Assembly (NCBI GenBank): GCA_025201805.1
Contig: MU619329.1
Location: 3,001 to 67,000 of the forward strand
From: Parasitella parasitica
Taxonomy: Eukaryota; Mucoromycota; Mucoromycetes; Mucorales; Mucoraceae
Reading direction: 5' to 3'
DNA length: 64,000 nucleotides
A model generated the notes under the pieces. The model saw only the letters and a program-made list of their open reading frames with translations. It did not search any database and was not told where the DNA came from. The position numbers and the translations under genes are program-made. Of this stretch, positions 11,533 to 22,846 are shown in pieces (the first letter of the stretch is position 1; each line of letters starts with the position of its first letter).

Positions 11533-11565
11533 AAAAAACGTGGAATATAGAATGCCACGTTTTTT
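11533..11565. repeat. Perfect 11-bp inverted repeat (hairpin) with T-rich end
   Basis: AAAAAACGTGG at 11533-11543 pairs with CCACGTTTTTT at 11555-11565 across an 11-base loop. It looks like a stem followed by U-tract in either direction. Its role is unknown; it may simply sit in a transcript 3' region or promoter. Confidence 0.6.
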
Positions 11566-11618
11566 TATTTTGTATAGTTTGCCCATATTGATGTATTTAT
11601 GGACATATGTGCACGGTA

Positions 11619-11621
<3 letters not shown>

Positions 11622-11696
<75 letters not shown>
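11622..11696. repeat. Poly-T homopolymer of 75 bases
   Basis: An uninterrupted run of 75 T in the 1.1 kb gap between the divergent zinc-finger and Rab5 genes (11179-12248). It may be a nucleosome-excluding tract or a retroposed poly-A tail read on the other strand. No gene is recognisable next to it. The exact length could be a sequencing or assembly estimate. The rest of the gap shows no coding signal. Confidence 0.9.
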
Positions 11697-12248
11697 CGTT
11701 ATAATATTAAAATGGACAGTAATTGCCATTTCGTTTATTTAGAAAAAACCAGGATTTGGAGACATCCATAACACATAAATCTTGGGAAAAAAGAGAAATA
11801 TATCACACAACAGTTAATATGTACCAACATGTAAATAAATGTGCGTAGATTGTTTTAATCGCGATCAACTAAGGGTCTGACAGACAACAAATTCCAACAC
11901 ACATTTCGAGTACATTTATGTCACATATTAAAATAACCTTTTTTGTTGCTTTTTTTCTACCCTTACATGACATTATTGTTATGCCCACGCGATATATAGA
12001 TACAAAGCCTCCCTATTTGCATGTATACCAAGATAGCAACTTGCCTGCTCCCTGCTTTTTGCGGTTATTTTTACACTTTATTGAAGCAAAAGCAGGCGGG
12101 CGCAAATCAAACACTCATCATGATGCCAACTTTAAGCCAATGGTATGTATTCGGAAATGTAAATAGATGACGTTTGCCTGCAAGTTGAAACGTAAAGAGC
12201 TTCGTATACTTTTCACAGCTTTCATCTATACACATAAAACGATAAAGA

Positions 12249-13305
12249 ATGGCCTCAAGACAGCAAGCGCAATCACAACAAGGGAAAACGTACCAGTTTA
12301 AGCTGGTTCTTTTAGGTTTGTATGAATGCAATGATCAAATGTAGTGCGTATTGATGTATTATGTCATGTAGGTGAATCAGCTGTAGGAAAGTCAAGGTAT
12401 GAGATAATAGATGCTGCAATGTGAAAAACGGGTTGAAGTTAAACATACAGTGCGCACGCATACACACAGTTTGGTCATGCGGTTTGTAAAAGATCATTTC
12501 GATGAGTATAGAGAAAGCACTATCGGAGGTATGTAAAACGGTGAAAGCTCACAAGTAAAAAGGCAAGATACCAACTGTTCAATTAAAATATGTATATAGC
12601 CGCCTTTTTGGCACAAACAGTTACATTGGATGATGATAAAATCGTCAAGTTTGAAATCTGGTATGTATTACATGTCGGTTTGAACGATGCTTTGCTGAAA
12701 ACCATTGCTCTGGATACTGAAAGGGACACTGCTGGTCAAGAAAGATACAAGAGCTTAGCTCCCATGTATTATCGTAACGCTAATTGTGCGGTAGTCGTCT
12801 ACGACATAACACAAGCTGTGAGTCTTGCTTGCATTATCCACATCAATCACTCATCCTCCTGTTATAGTCTTCCTTGGAAAAAGCAAAATCCTGGGTGAAT
12901 GAATTGCAACGTCAGGCAGATCCCAACATTGTCATTGCATTAGCAGGGAATAAACTAGATTTGGAAGCAAAAAGAGCCATCGACACCAAGGTTTGATAGA
13001 GACATTAGACGTAGAGCATTATTTTCATGCATCGTTTATAGACTGCCCAAGAATACGCAGACGAGTGTGGATTATTATTCTTTGAGACGTCTGCAAAGAC
13101 TGCGCATAACGTAAATGAGCTTTTTGATGCCATTGCTAAACGCATGCCATTGGATCAGCTGGCGGATAGTTCCCGCAGACGAGGCGGATTGGATACTCAG
13201 GGCGTTGACTTGGGTCAAAACGAAGCTGCTAGCAATTGTGCATGTAGGTTGAACAGTCCGATGTTTGTGTTTACACACATATTGATTTCTGTGTGCATAG
13301 GTTAA
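12249..13305 (+). CDS. Rab5-family small GTPase (Vps21/Ypt5)
   Basis: Eight exons (12249-12315, 12372-12396, 12470-12528, 12600-12660, 12724-12817, 12868-12990, 13042-13243, 13301-13305) give 211 residues. Motifs: P-loop GESAVGKSS (residues 23-31), effector loop around [35 protein letters not shown] and ETSAK. The AAFLAQTV and [14 protein letters not shown] segments are Rab5-type. Rab5 controls early endosome fusion. The protein ends in Cys-Ala-Cys for double geranylgeranylation. The last intron (13244-13300) interrupts the codon of the final Cys, so the terminal exon adds only two coding bases plus the stop. The first donor is the unusual GTTTGT. Confidence 0.92.
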
Positions 13306-13491
13306 ATCACGCCGTCTGCTGCTCGCCAAACCCCCAAATATCCCCACTTTTCTTTTTCAATAAATCATCATCTTCGTTTTTATTACAATGTAGATTACAA
13401 TCATCTTGCAGGAACTTTAAAAAACCAACAATGTACAAAAAGGGTTTCTCCCCTTCCTCCCTCTCTTTTCTTTTCTCTCATCCCTTGTTAT

Positions 13492-16400
13492 TTACCGTTC
13501 AGACGATGTGGATCCACCCATCTGCAGCACTTTTTTACCTCGGATTTGACCACGCAATCTTGCACGCTCCTCCGCAGCAGCTAAATTACAACCATTTCAG
13601 CCATGTGTGCATATTGCATGATAGTAGCCCTTACCTTGACGTGCTGCTGCTGCTTCTCTTTCTTCGTAATTTAAGACCAGTTGCTTCAATTGCTGTTGTT
13701 CTTCTCGCTCTGCTTCCTGCTTTGAACGTGTGCTAACGGCCAAAACCGAATCTGATGGAACTTCCATTATCTTGGTCTAAGTGGCGTTAATTTTAGCATT
13801 TTTCTTTGTTGCAAAGATAGATTTGTACCTGTTGGCGGTTTCCTTTCTTTGTCAATAAGGTAAATGCCATTTTGCCTGTTTCGGGTTTGCTTGCGCCTTG
13901 GGCTAGTGTACGACGATCTGCTTATTTGGTTAGTCTCATGGTTCGGCCGTACATGATGTGATAAACTCACCTTGAGATCCCCTCAAGTTCATTGGAATGG
14001 GTACATCCAGCATCGCTCCCTTCTTTTCGAATTTACGAGAATCGATACTGTCGCTCATCATCTTGCTAAATTCTCTTTCAAATTCTTCCTCTTCCTCTCT
14101 GGAAAGCTGCTCTCTTTTATTCTTCAATACCACAACATCTTGGTCTTCTTCGTCTTGATTATTCGTATTGTTGGTGTCTGTGTCCTCATCTTCTCGTTGT
14201 CGATCTTGGGGTAAAAGATCGTCTTCGTCTTCCTCGCCACCGCTCAACGAAGAATCCGACAGCTCGCTGTCTTCGAAGCCATCCTCCAACAGTGCTTTAC
14301 CCTCTGTTGTACTCTGCACAGTCTTGAGCTGCTCCAGCAGCATGCGATCCACTTCTTCGTTGGCTTCTTCGTACGAGCTCAATACCTGCAATTGAGGTCG
14401 GAGCATCTCCAGCGTATCGGTAATCATAAAATCAACGTCCATAGGAGGCTTATTTTTACTTAGCACGTACATCTAGTAGTTAGGTTAGTTTTTCAAAGAA
14501 TCAGGATTGATCGACTTGCAGCAGCTTGTGTTACCTGGAAAAATGTCAAAAAGTTGTCCAATTTCTTTTTTGAGCTGCCTCTATCAAAACACATGCCACA
14601 TGTATCAAGTAGGGTGCAACACAGACGAATACGGAAAAAATCATTAGGGGCGTCGATAGAACAGTATCTTTCTCTAGCAGGTCTGCCAAACTCTATAAAT
14701 AGTTTTGCATGTAAAATTAAGTGTTACTGCTTCAGTCGACAAAAATTAAACTAACCATGACCAAACGTAACAATCGAGTACAACGTATCGAAAATAAGTG
14801 GCGATTCAATCATGCGGTAGTTGTACAATTCGCCTAAATACTTGGCCACTGCAATTCTCCGTTGATTGTGTTTGAAGATGTTTTGTTCCAAGCCGATGCG
14901 AATCTCCTCAACAACGCTGTCGATAATCTGCACTCCAAAATCACTGTAATAGCGGTTTAATCCACTAGCTAAAATCGCCATGAGATGAATATTGCCAAAC
15001 TTGATGTTCCAAATTTTTTGGAAGATCTTGGACATGATCGCTCGAATTGAAGCGTCCTCCCAATGCAATTTACGCAGTTGTTTCAAGACCTTATCCAAGT
15101 GCTTTTTGCAGAGGTCTTCGTGGATGAGTTTGCGTATGTACATTTCCATACTTGATCTTTCTTTGATTTTGATGGCGGGCTTGTCAGGAGGATTGGCTTG
15201 ATAATACGCATTTTCAACCATAGTGGCATATCTACTATCCAAATGTTGCACTGCCTTTTTGCGCATCACAGTTTCCAGCATGCCACTCATTCTGGCACTG
15301 GTTTCAGGGGATTTCAGTAAAAACCGACCACATGTCTCCAACAGGTTGCAAACAATGTCGATGTTGTGGTTGGTAAAGTCGTCTAAAGCAACCTTGAATG
15401 AGTAAAAAATGGTATGAGCAGGTGCTACGCGGAATTTGGCAAGTTCAGATAAATAGCGAATGTTCTTGATTCGAGTTTCGAGTAAATTGTGGGTCTTTTT
15501 TCGCTGTAACCCCTTAAACTCATAGGTCAATGCAGTTAGAACCATTTCTCCTACATCTGGAAAGTAAGTATTCAGCGTAGCGATCAGTCGGGAGTAGTAT
15601 GGTAGTAAGTCTATGCGCTGACGTTGTACACCAAGTAAAGTCTTCACTAGTCTCTTGCGAGCATTCTTGTTATTCATGTAACAAAAATCTACAGCCAGAC
15701 TATCAATCAGATCTCGATTACCACAGGTAGGCAAACGAGCAAATAATCCATCCAGTTGGACATTTTGCGTGCTAGGCTTGTTCATATCGTCTCCATCTTC
15801 ATCCACGGCAACTTCAAGAGCTTCATCTACGAGATCAGTAGCGTCCTCTTCTTCACCTTCCTCTTGATCAGGCTGATGTTCACTTGTCGCTTCCTCGTGA
15901 TCAATTTCATCATTTGAATTACGAGGAGAAGATATGTTGCTATCGTCGGCAGTATCGGTCGCTATATCCTCTTGCTCTTTGCTACCAACATCCTGAGACT
16001 TTGTAAGATTCACTTGTTGAGAATCCAAAAACACATCAGGCACCAGAATTCGAAGATCAGGTAAATCCTCATAGAATTTTCGAGCATCATCATCTTCCCA
16101 GATACCATTACCCAAGTTTTCTTTACCGTCATTGAACATATTTCCTGTATTGGCACTGACGATGGATTGTTTTGCAGCAGCTTCGTCAGAAGGAAGATCG
16201 GGCATATCAACATCCAGCGCATCTGATAATGTTTGTGTATGGTTCAATAGTTTTTCGTAGGCTTTGGTGGCTTTTTCCTGTCTTTGCTTGTTTTCTTCTG
16301 ATAATTCACCACGAGCAAAGAGAACTTCATTATTATGGCGTTCCATCTTTTGTATAAGTTTATGCATTTTGGTTAAATGAATGCAAACAGATTTGTAATA

Positions 16401-17407
16401 GGTTTCGAACAAGTTGGTCAGCAAGGCATGGGCCTCTGGTGTCACAACTGACTCTGCATCGAAGGTGGATTGTTTGTGCAGTTGCTGTGGTTGAGGCTCA
16501 CCTTCTATTTCTACTATTGCTGCAACTCGCTGTTTACGGGGTATAATACTTAGCACACTCGACCCATAATTCTTCAAAAACGAAGCAACCAAAGGCAAAT
16601 TGATATGATCGTTATCGTTCGATAACAATTCCTTTAATACTTTGTATAGAAAAGGCTCTTTGACATGGTTTCCTGGTTTTTTCGTTGCTGATTGTTGAGA
16701 TTTCGTTTCGCCTATTAATACAGCAACTACATCGCGATGGCTAGTTTCGATACCACCTACATTTACAGACGACAGCGCTGGGATACCATCTTCCACATAG
16801 CGTAATACATTCACTAACCAGAGTTCACAAACAATACGTAAATAGGTACGTTGCTTAACGATACGCGCTGACTCATCCTTCTCCTTTTGTTCCACGGATA
16901 GAGTTGCTAGGTATTGTTTACTCGGTGGTTGTAACACTTTGGCGAGTTGATAACTTAAGAGTAAGGTGAATGTATCTGGGAATCGTTGATGTAAAGCCGA
17001 GATAACCTTTTCATTTCATGTTTGTTTAGAATATACACGATGCATACACTTTTACAGACAAAAAATAACCTACTTCTACGCCCGCAGCAATGTCTACGTT
17101 CGTTTTGCATTTGAGCAAACCTTCCATCACACCACTCACAATTTCATTGATATACTTTTCCAAGCTAAGTTTGTTGATATCGTTCAATAGTTGTGCCTTC
17201 ATATCTGCGCCTAGCAAGGTTTTGCATTTATTGATGAATGTTGTGTTTTTCTTGATGTTGCTGTCGAGATTCTTAGGGATTTCTGAAATGTATCTCGTTG
17301 ATTTTCACGCTTTTAACTAAGAACAAGTATCAAAAATACTTACCACTCTTCCCTCTTTCCCATGCAAGTTTGTTCAAACATCGAAGCTTTTTTTTATTTT
17401 CTTCCAT
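13492..17407 (-). CDS. UPF2: Nonsense-mediated mRNA decay factor UPF2 (NMD2)
   Basis: Eight exons (17407-17344, 17282-17074, 17006-14756, 14692-14535, 14472-13971, 13917-13829, 13776-13635, 13580-13492) give 1167 residues, the normal UPF2 size. Three MIF4G-type helical domains are visible: one near the N-terminus, one starting around GLFARLPTCGNRDLIDSLAV, and a third leading into RLCCTLLDTCGMCFDRGSSK and DVDFMITDTLEMLRP. Acidic Ser/Glu/Asp-rich linkers follow domain 1 and domain 3. The C-terminal ~130 residues (RKFEKKGAMLDVPIPMNLRG onwards) correspond to the UPF1-binding region. UPF2 bridges UPF1 and UPF3 on mRNAs with premature stops. It converges with the Rab5 gene, about 190 bases between stops. 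Confidence 0.95.
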
Positions 17408-17960
17408 TGCTGATACCTTATTGTGATGAAAAGAGTGAAAAAAAGCAGCAAACATCTGTATTCCGTAAGGGGTGACGTTTTTTCACCGAATGGCTAGAAT
17501 CTCCAATGTAATCTATCAGGCGTATGTCTATTAATGAAAATTGAAGACACTACGATTAATCTACTACGCCGGGCTCTTTTACATAAAGAACTATTTTTAA
17601 AATTTATTGATTCAACATGTATTTATCTGCGTGCTGTGTATTGTTTGGTAACCACTGGCATTTGGCAGTTACTACAGTGCTCATATATAAAAAATTAATA
17701 AAACCACATCCTAATTTTAGCAACTGACATTTTCTCTCTTTGACCCTTACAAATATTTTCTGCCATGCAGTAGCTTAGAATAAAACACCATGTATACAAT
17801 TCTATTTAAATACTGTAACAGTATATCAAGCTAAATTCCGAAAGAAGAAACAGATGATTTTGGTTACTTTTTATTAAACAATTTATAAATGATAATGTCA
17901 CTTACCCAGTAGTATTAAAAGGTCAAAGTCAAAGATGCAGCGCTCAATTAATATTGAGCT
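17408..17960. other. Intergenic region before the decayed element
   Basis: About 550 AT-rich bases between the UPF2 start and the element. A short inverted repeat (GCTCAAT/ATTGAGC, 17943-17960) lies at the element's 3' side; whether it marks the element's end is unknown. Nothing else seen. Confidence 0.4.
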
Positions 17961-17991
17961 ATCTCCATGTTTTATATTTGTTTAATAACCT

Positions 17992-19717
17992 TCAAAGAGT
18001 ATTGCCTCCATCGAAAGGCGAGCCCAGTATCTGTTTTCTGTACAAAAAAGATAGGGCTAAATTGGTGCGCTTGGCAGTGGCGGGGTTTGGGTCGAAGCAG
18101 GGGAAAGTTACTCCAAACAAAAGGCAACCAAGACCAGCAAGACCAATTGCAAGTGCTGAGACTTGGTCCCGGCACATTGTCTTGAAAGCATTGGGGCATT
18201 CGGGATTTAAGCAAAGAAACGAACAGCCTGTTCGTTGTATTTTGCCATTGAGAGCAGCCACAGGATGAGAGAGCTTGTGGAAGCAGAAAACACACGTTTG
18301 TGTATAGCGGCCATGTCGCTGCTGTTTCCAGAACCCATCAAATTGTCTGTGTCCCTTGATGCGAGAGCCGAATCCGTGTCCACGATCACCGACAAACATA
18401 ATCGGCCTCTTTGCACAAGAACTCTTTCTCTCGTAAGCTGCTAGTCTGTCAAAGTCTTTTCTGTAAGAGAGTTCCAGCCGTCTTCTTCTTTTTGTCATGG
18501 ATTGGTTGTACTAGAATGAGCGCAACAATGCGCGCGCATTAGTGTGATGCGAATAGGCTTGCTCCAAACCATCAGCTGTTGAGCATTGATAAAGGCTATT
18601 TTTTCCAAGATCCATTTCCATCTCCAAAACTGTATACCCGTCTTCTGTGATCTTCTTTTTTCGACTCAACGAATTTGTAAAACTAGCCAAGCCGGTATCT
18701 TGATTAATTTGCTTGGAGCCCAAAGTGAGAGCGTGAGGTAGAGTCAAGTGTTTAAAAATATCAGCTTCATTTGTATTTGAACCATCAGCATTGTCTGCAT
18801 CTTTGGTATCCTCTATAGGAGGCAAACATATTTAGAATCAGTTCCTTTAACTATATACATATGTGTTCAAAGGCATTGAGTTACATACCCAAGATCTGAA
18901 ACCTATTGTACAGCTTCAAGTGTGATGCGAAACAATCGATATCAAAAAACACTGTCTCGGTAGTCTTTATAATGCCATTATCCGTGCCACTGAACACGGC
19001 TGTTGTCATATCCATGTCTTCATCCAGCTTACATTCCTCTACCTTTCTACAGCATCCCTTGCTACCCACAGTAAAGGGCTTAAATGGTATTAGATTTTTC
19101 AAACCATCCACCAAAGGTTTTCCATATTCATAAATCTTCCGCCGCAATGACGGAAGCATCTCCTTTGTATCTCGAATAGCTACCATTAATCTTCTCTTCC
19201 TTAACTTTACTGCTTCCACATTCTGATAGCGCTCGTCTTTTTCTTCAACTTTAGCCTTCCAAGTCTTCGTAAGATCAGAAGTTTTGTCCCTTTCTTGGGC
19301 ATCTACGACTTTCTCATAACATTGTTTTTGTTCTTCAAAGTTGGTTCTCCAAGCTTTCTTGAGACCACGGACACTGTCGTTGTCTTGAAGAAACTGATAC
19401 AATTCGTTTGCGCGATCCCTGAGTGACTTATCGAGCTCCTTCTTTTGAGCCTTCATAGCTCGTAACTGGTCGTCATCGGTATGATGGCTCAGCTTGCTTT
19501 TTGTTTCTGGGTTCCTGCGACTACACTTGAAATGTCCAATGCTGCCACACAATCTGACAGTCTTCGATCCTGGTAAGATGTGTATTCTATTTACGAACTC
19601 CATCCCATAGCTTGATGGCACGCTTTTCAGTTTGCCAATGTTAAAGAAACTGCTAAAGACGGCGTCTTTATGCTTTACGTAATTGCCTTAAAAGTCTCGA
19701 AGATACATCCGTTTTGA
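17992..19717 (-). pseudogene. RuvC/zinc-ribbon half of the Fanzor-like protein, inactivated
   Basis: Read from high to low coordinates. An open stretch from about 19687 to 18889 encodes YVKHKDAVFSSFFNIGKLKS, a Lys/Glu-rich coiled coil, then the candidate RuvC-I Asp in GTDNG (codon about 18982-18980). An intact-looking 76-base intron (18888-18813) follows. The next exon runs to 17992 and carries GDRGHGFGSRIKGH, the zinc-ribbon cysteines (CVFC, then CLNPEC) and the late Asp in CRDQ (codon about 18168-18166). It is interrupted by one in-frame TAG at 18513-18511; another in-frame TAA lies at 19690-19688. About 20-odd residues seem missing just before CVFC (near 18306), a place where Fanzors carry a Glu-Tyr...Thr-Ser segment. 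The copy is therefore probably dead as a nuclease. Confidence 0.55.
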
Positions 19718-19791
19718 AAGTTTGCTCAAGCAGAAAAGTGCATACAGGGTCGTTGTGTCGATAAGAAGTGCATGCAAAGTAGTGGGTCTGA

Positions 19792-21519
19792 CTATTGGAA
19801 TAATTTAGCAACTTGGCCTTCATATTCGATTGAGCGCAGTAGTTGGTTCGCCATCAAGATGAACTTGAGTTGGCATGGAAGGAGATGATAAGTATCGCTT
19901 GATGCTATGTATGGCTGAACGAAGCTAGTAATTTTGATGATTGTTGCAGATTCTTGTGTAGTGATGTGTTCATCCTGATCTTGGAGGTATGCGTCTGTGA
20001 TATCTTGCGTGGCAAACAATGCTGATCTTGCAATGTTGACTAACTGCCTGATTCTTTTTCTAGATACATTAGTATTGTTCCCTTTCTCGTAGTCCTCTCT
20101 ATCATCAGTATCGCTTTCTTGGCGCTTTTCTTGCTGCTGCTGCTGCTGCTGATGTTTTGGATTTCTATCCCTTTCCGCTTGCTACATACATTCCGAGTTA
20201 TGACACTATGTCTTCCTTTAAAAACCAGACGACTCCTACCTCTCTACAAAGTACTTGCTCATATGTACCGATTTTCATCTGGCACATGTCTGCTGCCTCA
20301 TGCTTTTCTTTCTCTTCATACTTGGCTTTTCGCTTCTTTTCATCGGAAAACAGTTTTTGTCTTCCATTTCTTGTCTTGATCAGCACTGAAATTTCTGCCA
20401 TTGGGATACTGCAATTTGTCGCTCTTTGTCTGCCTTTATAGTTTTTTCGAAGCTTGGCCGATTGTCTTTCAGTCTTCTTCGTCTTGATAGCGTGGACTTA
20501 ATTGGGAGATAAATGTACAAACAACAAGAAGTTCAAGAGCTTTTTAAGTAGCTTGTTGACAATAGTATTCTCGGACCACATAATACGAAGATTCGTGTAA
20601 TACTGTTGGCGAGCCATCTTCATAACGTGGAAGGACAGATTTTGATGTGGGTTGGCTTCATCACGGCCCAAAACGTTTACAATTGCCTTTTGGAGAGGCG
20701 ACTTTTTAAATTTAGACTCTTCAATACCCATTTGACCATAATATGTTGAGTGCATTTGTTCCAAATAGGGTTGTAGAAACAGCGATTGATAGTGAGCATT
20801 GAACTCGTCATTCTCGAGAGAGCTGGAATTTAATGGCTTTGGTACAGTGATATCTTCCTCTAAATACCCTTCTGGCAGTATTGACGCAATGCTGTTTCCA
20901 CCATCGTAGACAAGTTCAATTTTGCCATCATTAGATTCAAATGTATACTTAGCAAACAACAGAGCGACTTTGAGAGCCTGCTTGCTAAAGTCAGACGATT
21001 AATTAGATACTTTCTCAATGGTAGCACCGATTGTATTACTGAATAACGACATGATATGTCGTCTGGCAAGTCATCTCTGAGCACTTGACTTAAGAAATTG
21101 AGCATGCGCAAAATTTCTCAGCGTCATCTTGAATCGCTCCGTCATTGTCTTCATCTTCGCTATCTTCACTCTCTTTATCATCATTGCTACCATCATCCTT
21201 TTCTGGTAAATCCAAAGAGATTGGAAGTTCTTCTCAACAAATTCTGTCCAGTATTCATGATTCTTCTTTCGAATTCCAGCCTTTTTATTCTGTGTATACA
21301 CGGTGCTCAACATCGTTGTGATTTTTCCTGGATTTGCAGGAACCATACGAAAATAGCATATAAACGCTGATAAGCTTCGATAAAGAGCAGAATAAACACT
21401 GTCGCATACGCCATAAGAACAGGCATGATCATCGCTATCTGAGCATAACTTGATTTCCACTGGGCAATGTCTCCATCAAACGTTTTTCGGTTTTTGATAT
21501 CGGAGTTCGAAAAAATCAC
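19792..21519 (-). pseudogene. N-terminal half of the Fanzor-like element protein, fragmented
   Basis: Several minus-strand frames in sequence order: 21519-21307 (FDGDIAQWKSSYAQIAMIMP and a hydrophobic stretch), overlapping 21460-21071, then about 20985-20498 (QALKVALLFAKYTFESNDGK, LSFHVMKMARQQYYTNLRIM), then 20401-20198 (Lys/Glu-rich) and 20060-19792 (LVNIARSALFATQDITDAYL, YHLLPCQLKFILMANQLLRS). The last frame runs into a stop at about 19792, while the neighbouring frame continues the protein (IVRPTTLHALLID), which shows a frameshift there. A CTG/CAG-type triplet run lies at 20137-20152. Which breaks are introns and which are mutations cannot be settled by eye. Confidence 0.5.
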
Positions 21520-21530
21520 GCGTTGTATGG

Positions 21531-22846
21531 GTGTGCTTGTATGTTCGTGCTAACGCTAAAATTGGAGCTATAATTACCATTATTTATGGTCATCGGTCTC
21601 AAAAGCAGATTTTAAATCAACACAAATTCAACTTAGTAGTATAAAATCAGATCATTAAATATTTTTATATTTCAGTTCGGATTGTGTAGTCGATATAAGA
21701 TGTTAATTAAAAAATGTCGACTTTAAAAAAATGTATTTGATTTTGTCGGACCAAGCTCATACCAAGTTTGTAAAATGCTTGACAAATCAAGCCAATATTT
21801 GTATAAAGTTAGCTCAAGTTAAGCTTGGCAAGAGCTTGATATAGTTTTTCAAGCTTTGAAATGGCTGAATTTAGTATGTAAATAAGAATTAAGCAAGACA
21901 AACATAAGCAAGAAGGAATGGATTTAGCAAATGCTCTGGTTGGGGTTTTCAGTTCCATTCCAGTGTGTTGATTTTTGAGAAACGGCGTTAAGCCAAGCAC
22001 ATCTTATTTTCAAAAACTAATAAAGACTTTAGAAAATAATAAGTAAAATATGTGCGTATAAAGAGAGTAAATAATGTTGAAAGTCGGGCGAAAAAGCTTG
22101 AATCTCTCGAAATTGGATATGTTCTAATTGAAAAAGGCGATTTTTTAAGCTGTACACTTTGTTCTATTTAATAATATGTATGTGTAAATACTTATTTTGG
22201 TCTGTTACCAGATAATATGAAATAGAAAAACGTATACATTTAGGTTAGCATAATTATTATCTCACAGTTTACATTCTTTTTCCAGTCCTTGAAAATGAGC
22301 AAAGCAGCGATTGTTTATGATAAAAGATGTGTATAACAGTTATGAAGGCTTAATTTATCAGGTACAAAACTATTGAGGTTTATTGAACTTGATAAGAAGC
22401 TGTCTATTTATATGGAAATCAATCCACATAAATCAATCTGTGAATTCAATCAGATTATGTTTAACATTTGATTGTCAAATAAGATTCTTATAACACAGTA
22501 GTAGTCAGAACAAGACCTATTTCTACAATTTAAAAAATGTAGTCAAATAACAATTTCATTAAAACAATCTTGACCTGCTTGAAATCCCCACTTTTCAGAT
22601 CATTCATAACTCACTAGAGAGCTGGTATTTCTCTGCCTTGATTCAGGTATAATTCTATTTTCAATGCCATCTTTTACATGGCTTTCGAAGGATGTTCAAG
22701 GGAACTGTTCCTTCATTCTTTGCATAAAGATGAAAGATTGTCACGAGCATGGCTTATCATTTTTTCCGCTTTTCTTCTTGACTTCTCTCATTCCAAAATT
22801 TAAAGTTTTTTTATTTAGACAGCTTACATCAAAAATTTGATTAGCA
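21531..22846. other. AT-rich intergenic region
   Basis: About 1.3 kb with no conserved frame. Between 21750 and 21870 short AAGCTTG/CAAGCTT-type motifs recur several times in both orientations, which may be repeat debris next to the element. The end near 22846 is the SPB1 promoter. Confidence 0.45.

Larger units (their letters stand above)
17961..21530 (-). mobile_element. Decayed Fanzor/TnpB-like mobile element
   Basis: A 3.5 kb minus-strand stretch of linked, broken reading frames that together resemble one ~1000-residue protein of a type scattered through mucoralean genomes. The C-terminal part has the features of RuvC-like TnpB/Fanzor nucleases: an acidic GTDNG motif, a GDRG motif, a CxxC...CxxxxC zinc ribbon and a final CRDQVSALAIGL motif, where TnpB has RDxNAA. 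Fanzors are RNA-guided DNA nucleases spread by eukaryotic transposons. I see no transposase gene and no clear terminal repeats; the ends given are only where the similarity to coding ends. It sits alone between UPF2 and SPB1. Part of its 5' end recurs at about 44.1 kb. The Fanzor assignment is inference from motifs. Confidence 0.55.

Noticed and set aside
13072-13347. Minus-strand frames opposite Rab5 and other genes
   Set aside because: These overlap well-supported exons with known families and have no homologous features of their own.
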